Shown here: positions 36,390-46,507 of the stretch, piece after piece
Layout of the letters: each line of letters starts with the position of its first letter
Position numbering within the stretch: the stretch's first letter is position 1
Assembly: GCA_037953625.1 (NCBI GenBank)
Contig: CM075651.1
Span: forward strand, 133,142,501-133,206,500
DNA: 64,000 nt
Origin: Crotalaria pallida
Taxonomy: Eukaryota; Streptophyta; Magnoliopsida; Fabales; Fabaceae
Direction of reading: 5' to 3'
The notes under the pieces: model-generated
What the model saw: only the letters and a program-made list of their open reading frames with translations
What the model was told of the DNA's origin: nothing
The model's database searches: none
Translations under genes and position numbers: made by a program

Positions 36390-36785
36390 AAACCAACAAG
36401 GTCCAAGACAGTTGGTAGATGACTAGATTCATTAAACATGATGTCACGGGTTAGTTCATTGTCATGGGTATAGAAAAGGCTTTGTTGGCAGAGACCAACA
36501 AAGTCCAAAACAGTTAGTATATGACTGAGTTCCTTAAGCATGATGTCAGAGGATCGATCCCTATCGTGGATATAGAAAATGCTTTGTTGTAGAAACAGAA
36601 CTCACTTTGGTGATCTCTACGTCTCGGAAGGGATTAGTATTTGACTATCGACTGGAGGATATCCTTGATGTACAAAAAAAAAGGACTTTGTTGACAGAGG
36701 CAAATCTCACTTCAGTGATCTCTATGTCTTGGAAGGGATTAGCCTTCGACTATCGGTTAGAGAATAACCTCGGTGCACACAAAAT
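36390..36785. repeat. Two pairs of about 105-bp direct repeats
   Basis: CAACAAGGTCCAAGACAGTT (36393) recurs about 104 bp later as CAACAAAGTCCAAAACAGTT. TGATCTCTACGTCTCGGAAG (36611) recurs 105 bp later as TGATCTCTATGTCTTGGAAG. The four blocks share CTTTGTTG and TATAGAAAA or TACAAAA boundaries, so they look like one decayed tandem array. The origin is unknown. Confidence 0.6.
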
Positions 36786-37003
36786 AATAATAATAATAAT
36801 AATGAATTTTTTTGGGTACACCAACCGGTACCCGGATCTGGTTTACCCAGAATTTGACTCATCCGATCTGACCCAACTGAGCTCGCACTAAGCGGTAGGG
36901 GTCTTCCAGCGGGTGTTGCTCCATATCCAAGGCTCGAACTCGATCGAGGCAAGTTGGTTAAGGGATCAAGTGAGCTACCACTTGACCAACTCCACGTTGG
37001 TAT
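36785..37003 (-). mobile_element. tRNA-derived SINE
   Basis: On the minus strand, from about 37003: an A-box-like GTGGTAGCTCACTTGATC (36964-36981), a B-box-like GAGTTCGAGCC (about 36932-36942) some 35 bp on, a non-tRNA body, and a 3' tail of seven or so ATT units (36785-36805). This is the layout of a pol III-transcribed plant SINE of about 215 bp. No matching target duplication could be set because the tail is a simple repeat. Confidence 0.7.
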
Positions 37004-37039
37004 AATAAATGTTTTCTAAAAAATTAAATATGAAATAAC

Positions 37040-37990
37040 TTATACGTGGTCCAGTCTCAGACCACGAAACTGCTGGGATAGAACTGGATCAGACTCAATA
37101 TTGTAGTTCAATCCGATTTTAAAATTTTCAGACTATTATTTTATGGTCTAATTCATGATCTCATAATTTTTGAAACTATAAAAATCGGAAGAGAGCGATA
37201 CCTAAGTTATTCCTTACTCCTGTGCTTGGAATTGTTTGGTTTATTCCATATTTCCTACCTTTGTCCCTATATATCCTTTTCTTATTATTGGACTAGAGAT
37301 GACAGGTTTGGTCGTTGGGGTAGTTCAAATGAAATCATAAGTGTTTAAACTTATTCCCTTCGTTCATTTTTATCTGTCATATTTAAAAAAAAAACACTTC
37401 CCTTAAAAAAATCAATCATTACTTAAATTTTCAATACATTAATTATGTTTTTCCCACTATATCTTTTCTCTTTCTGTAATCATTAATCTTTCTCCACTAC
37501 TTACGTAAATCAAGATTTATTAAATAGGGATAAACATGAAAAATAGCATTTATTACACTCTTGAATTTCTCAATATGACAAATAAAAAGAAACAAAATAA
37601 CTTTCCAAAAAATGACACTTAAAAAGGAACGGAGGGAGTAATTGTCACTATTGTAGTTCACGTTAATTTAATAATTGTCTCGTTGATTTATGCTGGATAT
37701 CGCTAATATTATGGTGTATTGCAGACTTTCAATGAGATTCAGCAGCTGTTGGGTAAGACCAACGGGAAGTTGATTGGTGAATTAATTTTCAATGTTGTTA
37801 TCTGTATTGATGTTATTTTTAATATTTTAAATTTTAAAATGTGTTAAATAAATCGGGCTAGACCATTTATTAACAGTCTGGTTCGATCCGATTTTTGTAC
37901 ATAGAATATATCAAATCTAATTAGATCGAACCATGTAATTTAATTAGTCTGATATCCGTAAAAAAATGGACCGGACCAGACCATTATACC
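37040..37990. mobile_element. Element with GGTCC/GGACC subterminal motifs, interrupted by a MITE
   Basis: The left part has repeated GGTCCAGT, GACCACG and GGATCAGACT. The right part has GGACCGGACCAGACC and GGTTCGATCCGATTTTTG, partly inverted copies (CAATCCGATTTTAAAA on the left). The middle contains the MITE at 37354-37638. No open frame. A non-autonomous DNA element is the simplest reading, but the ends are not precisely defined. Confidence 0.4.
37354..37638. mobile_element. MITE of the 'TTATTTATCTGTC' family, nested
   Basis: Starts TTCCCTTCGTTCATTTTTATC, ends AAAAAGGAACGGAGGGAG; TA on both sides. It lies within the GGTCC-motif element. Confidence 0.75.
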
Positions 37991-38210
37991 CTACGTAGTG
38001 ACTGTTACCATTTCACCCCTTCCTAATTAAAATAATCTAAACAATGGAATTTAAGTAAATTTTATTCCATTCCATTTTATTACATACATCTCATATCATC
38101 AATCCAAACAAATCCTTAAGGATAAGAGGATAAGAAAAACAAGTTTATATTAAAAAGGTAAATATTTAAAACTTAAAATGTAGTTAACTTGCATTTCGAA
38201 AACTTTTTTA

Positions 38211-38450
38211 CTAGTTCCTCAGTCCATAAATTTAGTTAAAAAAACATGAAAAAATTTGTCCTAAATTAAAGTTTAGGTAATGAATAAAAAAATTGAAATT
38301 ATTTATGAGTATATTCTACTATTGATTAAGGAAAAATGCATTAAATTACTGCTATGATAATTGATTAATTTTTTAGATAATATATTAAAAACATGTTCTC
38401 TTATTTTTGTTATTTTTACAAATTTTATAAACTTTATGGGATGGATGAAG
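38211..38450. mobile_element. MITE related to the 34327 element
   Basis: Left CTAGTTCCTCAGTCCATAAA, right (reverse complement) CTTCATCCATCCCATAAAGT. The shared interior has GAAATTATTTATGAGTATA and TTGATTAAGGAAAAATGCATT. A second partial copy follows to about 38610. Confidence 0.55.
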
Positions 38451-38672
38451 TATTTTTTAATTTTGAATTGTGATTGGTTGATTAATATAAAATGTACTAA
38501 ATTATTTGTTTGATAATTGGTTGATATATTAGATAAATCAAATAAATACATTTCTCTTTAATTTTTTACTTTTTCAATTTTTTTACCATCTTTATAAAAC
38601 AGAAGAAATATTAATTATGGCTAGTTCAAGCAAAACCAATATTTAAAAGTTGCGATGTGCAATATAATATTA

Positions 38673-38952
38673 CTCCCTCCTGTCATGTACTCATATATGA
38701 CCCTTTCAGGAAAATAATTGTGATCCTATTTGTAAGATCTTATTCTAATTTCCAATAACATTTAATTTAATTATTTTCAAAAACACCCTTATTAAATTTA
38801 ACACTTTATAAAATCTTAATAATAATTATAGCGGTTGTTTTGAAAAATATATTAAATGTTTACATTTCCAACATCACTAATAACCTTTATCCACTTTTTT
38901 TGTGAACATAATTTTCCTTGAAAGGGTCTTTTACATATAGAATGGAATGAAG
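38673..38952. mobile_element. Stowaway-like MITE (280 bp)
   Basis: Starts CTCCCTCCTGTCATGTACTC, ends GGGTCTTTTACATATAGAATGG + AATGAAG, TA on both sides. Diverged member of the 'GACCCTTT' family. Confidence 0.65.
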
Positions 38953-38969
38953 TATTTTTTTTATGAGTG

Positions 38970-39262
38970 AAATACTAATTTAGTTCATAACGTTTTTTTG
39001 ATGTACCAATTTAATTCTTTTAAATTTATGAAATACATTTAGTTTCTCAAGATTTTGGGATGTACCAATTTGTTATCTTAAGATTTTCTTACATACCAAC
39101 CTGGTCCATCATGTTTTAAGGATCAAATTGGTATATCCAAAATCTTGAAGGACAAATTAGTAAATATGAAATCTTGAAATACTAAATATGTAATAAATTT
39201 TTAGGGATTAAGTTGATATGTTGAAAAAGTAATCATAGACCAAATTTGTACTTATTTTTTTT
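38970..39262. mobile_element. Long-TIR fold-back element (about 290 bp)
   Basis: The two halves are imperfect inverted copies built on 'CAAGATTTTGG', 'ATGTACCAATTT' and 'AAATTTATGAAATACATTTAG' (left) against their complements (right). The arms are well over 100 bp. Family not recognised. Confidence 0.55.
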
Positions 39263-39407
39263 TTATTCCTTGACGTAAAGGCACTCGTTACTTAACAAGT
39301 AACAACCCATGTTCAGGACTTGATGTTGATTTTAAAAGTTACAAAAAGTATTTTTCCCACACACTCATAAATTTATCAACACACTGTTTGTTTCCCCCAA
39401 TGTTATA

Positions 39408-39680
39408 CTCCCTTCGTCTCTAAATATAAGACTCATTTGGGGGATTTCACGTTCATTAAGAAAGTGAAATAATCTAGTTAATTGTATTGGAAATGCGAAA
39501 TTTTGATATGTAATTTCAAAATTACCCCTATTAATATTATTGGGAATCTAAAAAGTGTTAAATAAATAGGAGTGTTTATGGAAAAAAGTAATTAATGATT
39601 ATTGAAAATTGACAAAAGAACCTATAAATAAGGACAAAATAAAAGTATAAATTTTTTTTTATACATATGGACGAAGGAAG
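39408..39680. mobile_element. Stowaway-like MITE (273 bp)
   Basis: Starts CTCCCTTCGTCTCTAAATATAAG, ends ATACATATGGACGAAGGAAG, TA on both sides. Confidence 0.75.
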
Positions 39681-41097
39681 TACCTTAATAACGCTCACTC
39701 GACTAAATAACGGGCACAATAGTCTCGTATTAAAAAGCGAGTTATTATATAGTAATTAAGTTACTCAAGAGAAATGTTTGGATGATGAGGCAATTCTATT
39801 TGCATATATAGCATGCACAACTCAACAACAATGTGAACTTCATGTGGTAAACTCATTACATGTCACAATCATGGCAACGCATATTTAAGACATAGTAATG
39901 CATGAGAACGACGTAGACAAGTAACGTTCACATGGCAGCCGACCCTGAATTTAACTACAAAATGCCAAGGCTTGTACAAGCAATGGTAATCGCAATTGGG
40001 GCGGATGATCATAGGCCCCGCCAGCTAGCTCTATATTTTTTGTGGGTAGGACATCATTTTTTAGCCCAATTTTATAATGGATTCCGCCCGTCATGCCCAT
40101 TTTTTTTGTCGGGCATTATTGGGTGGACGGTGGGTCGTGTTGCCTATAAATTTGGAGTTGCACAATTAGGAGCCGCTCTATATCTTTTGTCAGGTATCAA
40201 ACTTTATTATTACGTTTTTATGAATTTTGAGTGTAAACATTTATATGATGTGCAATCTTAATCTAAATTTTGAAAATAGAATATATGATTTTTTTTATGT
40301 TAAAAAAAAAAGAATATATGATTTTTTTTAATTTAAATGGGCCGCTTATAGGTATGTCCCACCCGCATTTAGGACGGGCAGAACTTGAATTTTCAACCCT
40401 AAATAATATAATGGACGGACAAAAGCGGGCTTTTGATAGGTATGGGCGATGCACGACCGTCCGCCCGAATTGCCACTACTAGCGCGATGAGTGTTTCCTT
40501 TCGAGGTTGAGGAAATTTTAAAATGAAGGGATGGTTAGTTCACTCTTATTACTTATTAGAATTAATGTTGCATATATAGGCACCGACCAAGAGCTTTCTT
40601 ATGGTTAAACTAACAACTTTAAATAAAAGATAATAATACTCCTTTATTTGTTTCAATTATTTTAATAAAGTAAAGATATTTGATTAGTTGTGCTTGCTTA
40701 CCTACACACGTTTTTCTCATCTTATTACGATCTACATGTATGCATCCAAACTCACCAAATTAATTGTTTTTAAATAAAAATCTTGATAACTTGGTGATAT
40801 TAGTATGAATAATCATTGAGATACCTACATAATTAAAGAAACCTACTCATAAGCCTACACATTAGTGACATTTATTATTTAAGTTCTTTTATTTGATTTT
40901 TTTAACTTAAAATAATAAGTGTTATAATCTTATATGTAGGTTTACAGGTTTGTAGGTCTCTAAATCATTTTTATATTGATTTAAGGAGAGTTTGGTCTAA
41001 TAAAACAATGGAGGCCGGAGAATGAGGAAGTCAGAGCACCTTAATTGTTTATACGCTTACGTACTCATCAATCTATCATAGTTTCACAAAAATATTA
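39681..41097. other. Spacer with GCCCGTC-rich element debris and a doubtful 109-aa frame
   Basis: A frame at 39932-40261 (MAADPEFNYKMPRLVQAMVI...) has a good ATG context but no recognisable domain. It lies in sequence with CGCCCGTC, GTCGGGC and GGACGGAC motifs that recur in inverse form near 40350-40480, which is element-like. I treat it as non-genic. The rest is AT-rich. Confidence 0.35.
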
Positions 41098-41371
41098 CTA
41101 CATCCGTACTTAAATATAAGACTCTTTTGATATTTTTATTTTGTCCTTAATTATAAGACCTTATACCAATTTTCAATGATTATTAATTACTTTTTTTCCC
41201 ACAAACACCCTTATTTATTTAATATTTTTTAGATTTCCAATAATATTAATAGGGATAATTTTGAAAATACATATCAAAAGTTCACATTTCCAATACAATT
41301 AACTAAATTAGTCATCTTTCTTAATGAACGTGAAATCTCCTAAAGGGGCATATATATAGGAACAGAGGGAG
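41098..41371. mobile_element. Stowaway-like MITE (274 bp)
   Basis: Starts CTACATCCGTACTTAAATATAAG, ends GGGGCATATATATAGGAACAG + AGGGAG, TA on both sides. It shares its variant CTACATCCG start with the nested copy at 44143. Confidence 0.7.
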
Positions 41372-41555
41372 TATATTTTAATTTATTTTCCCCCAAAATT
41401 ATTTTATTATTTAAATATTCTGAAATATCTTATTTAATTAATATAATACACATAGAAATCAAATTAAATAAAAAATATTAATATAACTCACTTATCAAAA
41501 TAATTAATTGCATAATTAATAGAGGATTAATTTCAATGGATGTTAAAGAAAGGTT

Positions 41556-41905
41556 TTTCTTAAACTCAGTCCTAAGGACTGAGGATAAAAGCCTAAAAGT
41601 GGATGTATTTCATTGAAAAAATAAAGGGTTTGCTTAACCTCAGCCCTTATAAGAGGTAAAAAAGTAGAAAAAAAGTCTTGGAATACTAACCCACTAACTC
41701 TTAAAATATTAAACATTTAATCTTTCAATGCAAAAATACTTTTTTTAGTCTCTTATCCTCAGCCCTAAGGGCTGAGGTTAAGAAAATCCAAAAATAAATA
41801 CATAGTTTTTTTATTCTACCAATACAACACTTCCCGATGAAATACATCCACTTTTAGCCTTTTATCCTCAATCCTTTGGGCTGAGGTTAAGAAAACCCTA
41901 AAAAA
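41556..41905. mobile_element. MITE with palindromic ends, containing a nested copy of itself
   Basis: Outer inverted ends of about 60 bp: left CTTAAACTCAGTCCTAAGGA, right (reverse complement) CTTAACCTCAGCCCAAAGGA, both continuing TTGAGGATAAAAG / CTGAGGATAAAAG and AGTGGATGTATTTCAT. A second copy (about 41630-41793) is nested in it. The end motif is itself a hairpin; the clearest is CCTCAGCCCT-A-AGGGCTGAGG at 41757-41777, with perfect 10-bp arms. A third, damaged copy is at about 51852-52000. Confidence 0.7.
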
Positions 41906-41988
41906 ATTACAATTATTTTACATGAGGTTGGCATGGGTTATCCAATGACAGGATTAGCTACAAGTTGGTGGCATTAATGTGTATAATA

Positions 41989-42060
41989 CTCCCTCCGGTC
42001 CATATTATAAGCACTCTTTCTCTCTCAAAAAAAGGTGCTTATAATATGAACCGAAGAGAG
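41989..42060. mobile_element. 72-bp near-perfect fold-back MITE, copy 1
   Basis: Almost entirely an inverted repeat: CTCCCTCCGGTCCATATTAT + AAGCAC, a loop of about 16 bases, and the complement. TA on both sides. The copy at 52928-52999 has the same length and layout. Confidence 0.85.
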
Positions 42061-42618
42061 TAGTTAATTAACCACATCATTACATAATAATTAACGATTG
42101 ACATAAGGGATGAATTTCATAATAATAATTAGGTATTTTTTGCCTAAAAATACGTATGAAATTACATAAAAACCTAATATTAAATATACAATATTATATA
42201 TATATATATATATATATAAATATATAAATAAAAATTTGTAAGGGTATGTATGTATGTAATTGCTAGGAAATGGGGATCCCACGAGGTCATGTAAAGTAAT
42301 TCTATTCTCTGCCCCGAATTTATCTCGGGAAAAATATGCTCTCATCTTTCGTCTTTATTGGAGAAAAATCCTTGATCTTGGGGCTACGAATGGGGCATTT
42401 TTTTTCCCCTAAAATCCTTATTGGAGACTATGAAATTGTCATCCCTACAAACCCATACAATGGTACAAATGCAAAATAAGGTAATTATTTTTTTAATTAA
42501 TATTTTGAGGAGGGCATATATGTAAGAATTTTTTTTGGATACATTATGTATTTATTTGCGAGAATTACGAGAGTTCAAAATTTTGGAAGTTCATTAATGT
42601 CAAGATAGATTGAAAATA
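42061..42618. other. AT-rich spacer with (TA)n
   Basis: Contains a TA run at about 42195-42217. A CGTCTTTATTGGAGAAAAAT and CCTTATTGGAGACTATG stretch near 42350-42430 is not recognised. No gene. Confidence 0.45.
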
Positions 42619-42903
42619 TTCTTTCTTTATTACATGACACTATTTTGATAGATTTTTTTTTTTATAAGTTATTTTAGAATATCTAGATAATATTAAAGAG
42701 TTTATTTCAAACACATCTTTCATAATTATATAGGAGTCGTAGGGTAATAATATACTAGAGAGACAAATGAATAAAGTTGTAAAATTTTAAATAGTAATAA
42801 CTTTGAAATGACAACATATTTCTTTTTATAAATTTAAAAGTAATAATTATTTTTTTAACCTGCATAAATTAGATAAAAATATCTTATATTAAAGTAGACG
42901 GAG
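42619..42903. mobile_element. Stowaway-like MITE, 'GTATTAAAGAG' family
   Basis: Starts TTCTTTCTTTATTACATGACAC and ends AATATCTTATATTAAAGTAG + ACGGAG before TA. The interior matches 30142-30432. Confidence 0.6.
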
Positions 42904-43109
42904 TAAACATTTTTGCCTATTATAGCCTGAGAGCACTGTGCGTCTGTACCAAATTGATCGATGGATGGGACAGGACTGGCAAGACTCCCGGGTCCACACT
43001 TTCAGGAATTAAAGAAAATTGACGTTTAGATAATGATACTCAGCATATATGGGTTCCAAGCTCCGTCTTTTGTCCTAGACGTCCCAGGCCACCATTTCAG
43101 TGGAATTGG

Positions 43110-43373
43110 AATTTTTTTTATAAGCCATTTTAAAATATTCAAGTAGTGTTAAAGAGTTTATTTTAAATAAATTTATTATACTTGTGTATGATTAATAGTG
43201 TAATAATTACAATAAATATTATAATAGAGAAAAAAATAAAAAAAGTTGTAAAGTTTCAAATATAGGTAATTTTAGAATGATAACATATATTTTGATAAAT
43301 TTGAAAGTAATAATTATTTTTCTTAATATGTTTGAATTAAGTAAAAGTGAGTTATATTCGGAGACAAATTGAG
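43110..43373. mobile_element. MITE fragment, 'GTATTAAAGAG' family, 5' truncated
   Basis: The interior (GTGTTAAAGAGTTTATTTTA, GAATGATAACATATATTTTG) and the 3' end before TA match the copies at 30142 and 42619. The CTCCCTCCG end is missing. Confidence 0.55.
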
Positions 43374-43790
43374 TATATTGCACAAATACGGGTATAATAT
43401 TGGATATGGGGTAGGACATTTTCTAAAAAATTAGGATACAGGTACAACAATATAAATTCAAATTTCATAAATAAATATATATAGACAAGATGCAAATAAA
43501 TGATTTTACCATTTAAATAGCATATGAATATTGTAAAATTAGAGATTAATGCTGAAAATAAGTCAAGATATAAGAACGAATGTCTGATTATTACATTAAA
43601 ATATAAATTTGAAGGCAAAAATAACATTATTGATATGATCCATATCAAAAATATACCTTAAGATACCAGTTACAAGTATCCAAAAATACCATACGTATAA
43701 CGATACCCAAAATGTACGCAATACAAGTACGTGACCGTCACCAGTTTAGGAGTACCCATGTTTAAGAGGTACTTCCAAAGAATATAATGA
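43374..43790. repeat. Element debris with GTATCC/GATACC motifs
   Basis: Left GGGTATAATATTGGATATGG and right AAGTATCCAAAAATACCATACG and CGATACCC are loosely inverse. Similar short motifs occur near 53620-53770 (GATACCGGATACG, GTATCCAATAC). Probably the ends of one unidentified DNA element family. Confidence 0.35.
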
Positions 43791-43839
43791 AACCGAGTTA
43801 CAATAGATTTTTTATTTTATTTTTTAACTTTTTTATTAT

Positions 43840-44506
43840 TTCATTCGTCTCTAGATGTAAGCACTTAGACTAATTTTTCACGGGGATTAAAAGCCTGTTT
43901 AGAACAGCGTTCCACTACCACAATCGTGCGTTTGTGGAAGCAGCTCCCTTGGAGCTTTTGGCCAAACGCGGTTTCTACCGCAAATACAAACACACACTAA
44001 GAAAGTTTGTTAATATTGTTAATAGCATTGAAAATTTGAAATGAATATTTTTTTAAAAAAAATTATCCTTATAATTATCATTAAAACTCTAAAAAATACG
44101 AGTACGTAAATAGGAATGCTTATAAAAAATAAGTAATTAATACTACATCCGTCCCTAAATATAAGATCTTCTGACACTTTTATATTTTTTTCCTATTTAT
44201 ATGTCCCTATATCAATTTTCAATGATCATTAATTAATTTTTTTCATAAACACCCGTATTTATTTAACACTTTTTAGATTCCCAATAATATTAACAAGGGT
44301 AATTTGGAAATATATATCAAAAGTTCACATTTTCAATACAATTAAGTAAATTAATCAACTTTTTTAATAAATTTGAAATTTCTCAAAAAGGTTCTATGCA
44401 TAGGAATAAAGAGTGTATCATTGAAAATTGAAAAATGAGCTAAAAAAAAAAAAGACAATACTACGTACTTAATACTTATACTTAGAGAGAGAATCGCAGA
44501 GGGAGT
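43840..44506. mobile_element. Stowaway-like MITE with two insertions
   Basis: The outer element starts near 43848 (TCATTCGTCTCTAGATGTAAGC) and ends GAGAATCGCAGAGGGAG before TA. It is interrupted by hAT-like debris at about 43892-43985 (CCTGTTTAGAACAGCG ... GCGGTTTCTACCGC) and by a whole MITE at 44143-44415. Confidence 0.5.
44143..44415. mobile_element. Nested Stowaway-like MITE (273 bp)
   Basis: Starts CTACATCCGTCCCTAAATATAAG, ends TTCTATGCATAGGAATAAAG + AGTG, with TA on both sides. Its start is like that of the 41098 element. Confidence 0.65.
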
Positions 44507-44899
44507 ATTTGTTTATACTAGCTTTGATACCCACATGGCCATAATTTCAGCCTCTTCGTAGTTTTGAGTTCTTTTGAGCTTTGGCCTCTTTTTGTAACTG
44601 GAAAAAAAAGAAAGAGATGCTAACTAAACTAAACTAACAGACCAGACCAAATGGTGAGAAAAGATATATGTAGTAACTACTGTTATCTATCATCGATGAA
44701 TAGTTTTACCCTGTGCACTCGAGAGCACAAGTGCACTTTTCTCTTCATCCGTTGATTTTTAGAAAAATTTGTTCAGTGGCTGAAATTGTTTTCTATTACC
44801 TTTGAAATTTGTTCCATGTTTTACCGCGTGTTTGAAAATGCGTTAGTCCACCGCAAACGCACGTTTTTCTCTCTCACCACCCAACCAAAAGCATAGTTA

Positions 44900-45201
44900 C
44901 TCCCTCCTGTCTTTATTATTTATTATAGGGCATACTTAATCAAATTACACATACCAAGAAAAGTGGTTGATTTTGTGAATTCTATGAGAATATATTGTAA
45001 CATTACAATTTTATCTCCTTAACTTTTATTGGAAAATTCGCACTCATTAATGAACAACAAAAAACACATAGATAGTCAAAGCATTTAATAAGGGCAAAAA
45101 AGAGAAAAATCTATAAATGATACATAGAAAATATAAAATGACTTATAATTAGGACCAAGAAAACTTTCTAGAATATGATTTATATATAGGACCGGAGGGA
45201 G
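44900..45201. mobile_element. Stowaway-like MITE (302 bp)
   Basis: Starts CTCCCTCCTGTCTTTATTATT, ends GATTTATATATAGGACCGG + AGGGAG, TA on both sides. Just to its left (44820-44880) is a hAT-like fragment with CGCGTGTTTGAAAATGCG. Confidence 0.75.
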
Positions 45202-45531
45202 TAATATCCAATCCAATTACTGAATTTTTATTGGTTGCCAAAGAGACCTTGATATATTTGTCTTTTAACATTTTATCACATTCCAATTATTTTTGAAAAG
45301 TTTATTTTCATGCAATACATTTGTATTTGCCAAATTTGCGACACTGGAGGATGATGATTTTGCTTTAGAGGACGACAGGTGCAGGGTGGTAGAGACTGGA
45401 GAGGTTCGCAAATCTAGAGTCGGTGGTGGTGAATGGCATGGTGTGTGCCTTGGTGGTGTTTGAGACAAAATACTCTTTGAAAAAAAAAAATGAGCTTAAA
45501 TGTGTTCGGGATTCTTAAAAGTTAAAATGCA

Positions 45532-45809
45532 CTGTTCCGCTCTATTCAAACAAAACACACATTTTTAAGAAATATAATCATTACTTAAATTTTCAATATA
45601 TTAATTATGTTTTTTTTCACTATACCTTTCCTTTCTTTATAATCATTAATTATTTTCTAATTTTTTCTACTACTTACATAAACCAAGACATATTAAATAG
45701 GGGCAAACATGAAAAATAACATTTATTACACTCTTGAAATCTTCAATACGACAAATAAAAAGAAACAAAAAATCTCAAAAAAACGACGGATAATAAAGAA
45801 GGGAGGGAG
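45532..45809. mobile_element. MITE of the 'TTATTTATCTGTC' family, 5' damaged
   Basis: CTGTTCCGCTCTATTCAAAC at the left, GACGGATAATAAAGAAGG + GAGGGAG at the right before TA. It is only 27 bp from the next copy. Confidence 0.65.
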
Positions 45810-45836
45810 TAGTGAATTATGATTTCAATCATTATA

Positions 45837-46121
45837 CTCCATACGTTCCTATTTATCTGTTCTATTTCAAACAAAACACGCCTTTTAAGAAATTCAATCA
45901 TTACTTAGATTTTCAATACATTAATTATGTTTTTTCCTACCATATCATTTCTCTTTCTATAATCATTAATTTTTCTCCACTACTTACGTAAACCAAGACT
46001 TATTAAATATGGGTAAACATGGAAAATAACATTCATTACACTCTTGAAATTCTCAATAAGACAAATAAAAAGAAACAAAAAATTTCTCCAAAAACAGACA
46101 AATAATAAGGAATGGAGGGAG
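45837..46121. mobile_element. MITE of the 'TTATTTATCTGTC' family (285 bp)
   Basis: Starts CTCCATACGTTCCTATTTATC, ends GACAAATAATAAGGAATGG + AGGGAG, TA on both sides. Tandemly placed with the element before it. A poly(T)-rich tract follows at 46137-46170. Confidence 0.75.
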
Positions 46122-46507
46122 TACTATTTTACTTTTGTTTTTGTTTTTGTTTTGTTTTTTTTTTTTTTTTGAAATTTTGCTTTTAATTTCTAATGATGAC
46201 ATAGCTAACATTAGTATGTGACATCATGTTAATTGATAGCCTAATCAATTTTGATATTAACATGTCATTGGACAAAAATTAAAACCAAAATTTCAAAACT
46301 TATAAATATCAAACCAAAAAAATATATATATAAAAATTCTCAAAACTTCCTACACTAAAAAATATGCAAATGCCGGTCCGATCTCTTTAGGCTAATGTAT
46401 ATTTTCATAATAGTAACATCAATCTTTAAATTCATTTAAAAAAAATCAATTTTTAAGTTTGAAGTGTCTTTTATGCCCTTTTCCTTCTGACAATCTGACC
46501 TCTTATC

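Noticed and set aside
36785..37003. Possible functional tRNA gene
   Set aside because: A and B boxes are there, but no cloverleaf can be drawn and an (ATT)n tail follows; a SINE fits better.
39932..40261. 109-codon plus-strand frame with a good ATG context
   Set aside because: No recognisable domain, and it overlaps GCCCGTC/GACGGGC-rich sequence that looks like element debris.
45265..45468. 67-codon minus-strand frame rich in Pro, Ser and Thr
   Set aside because: Short, no homologue recognised, next to MITEs, no splice or promoter support.
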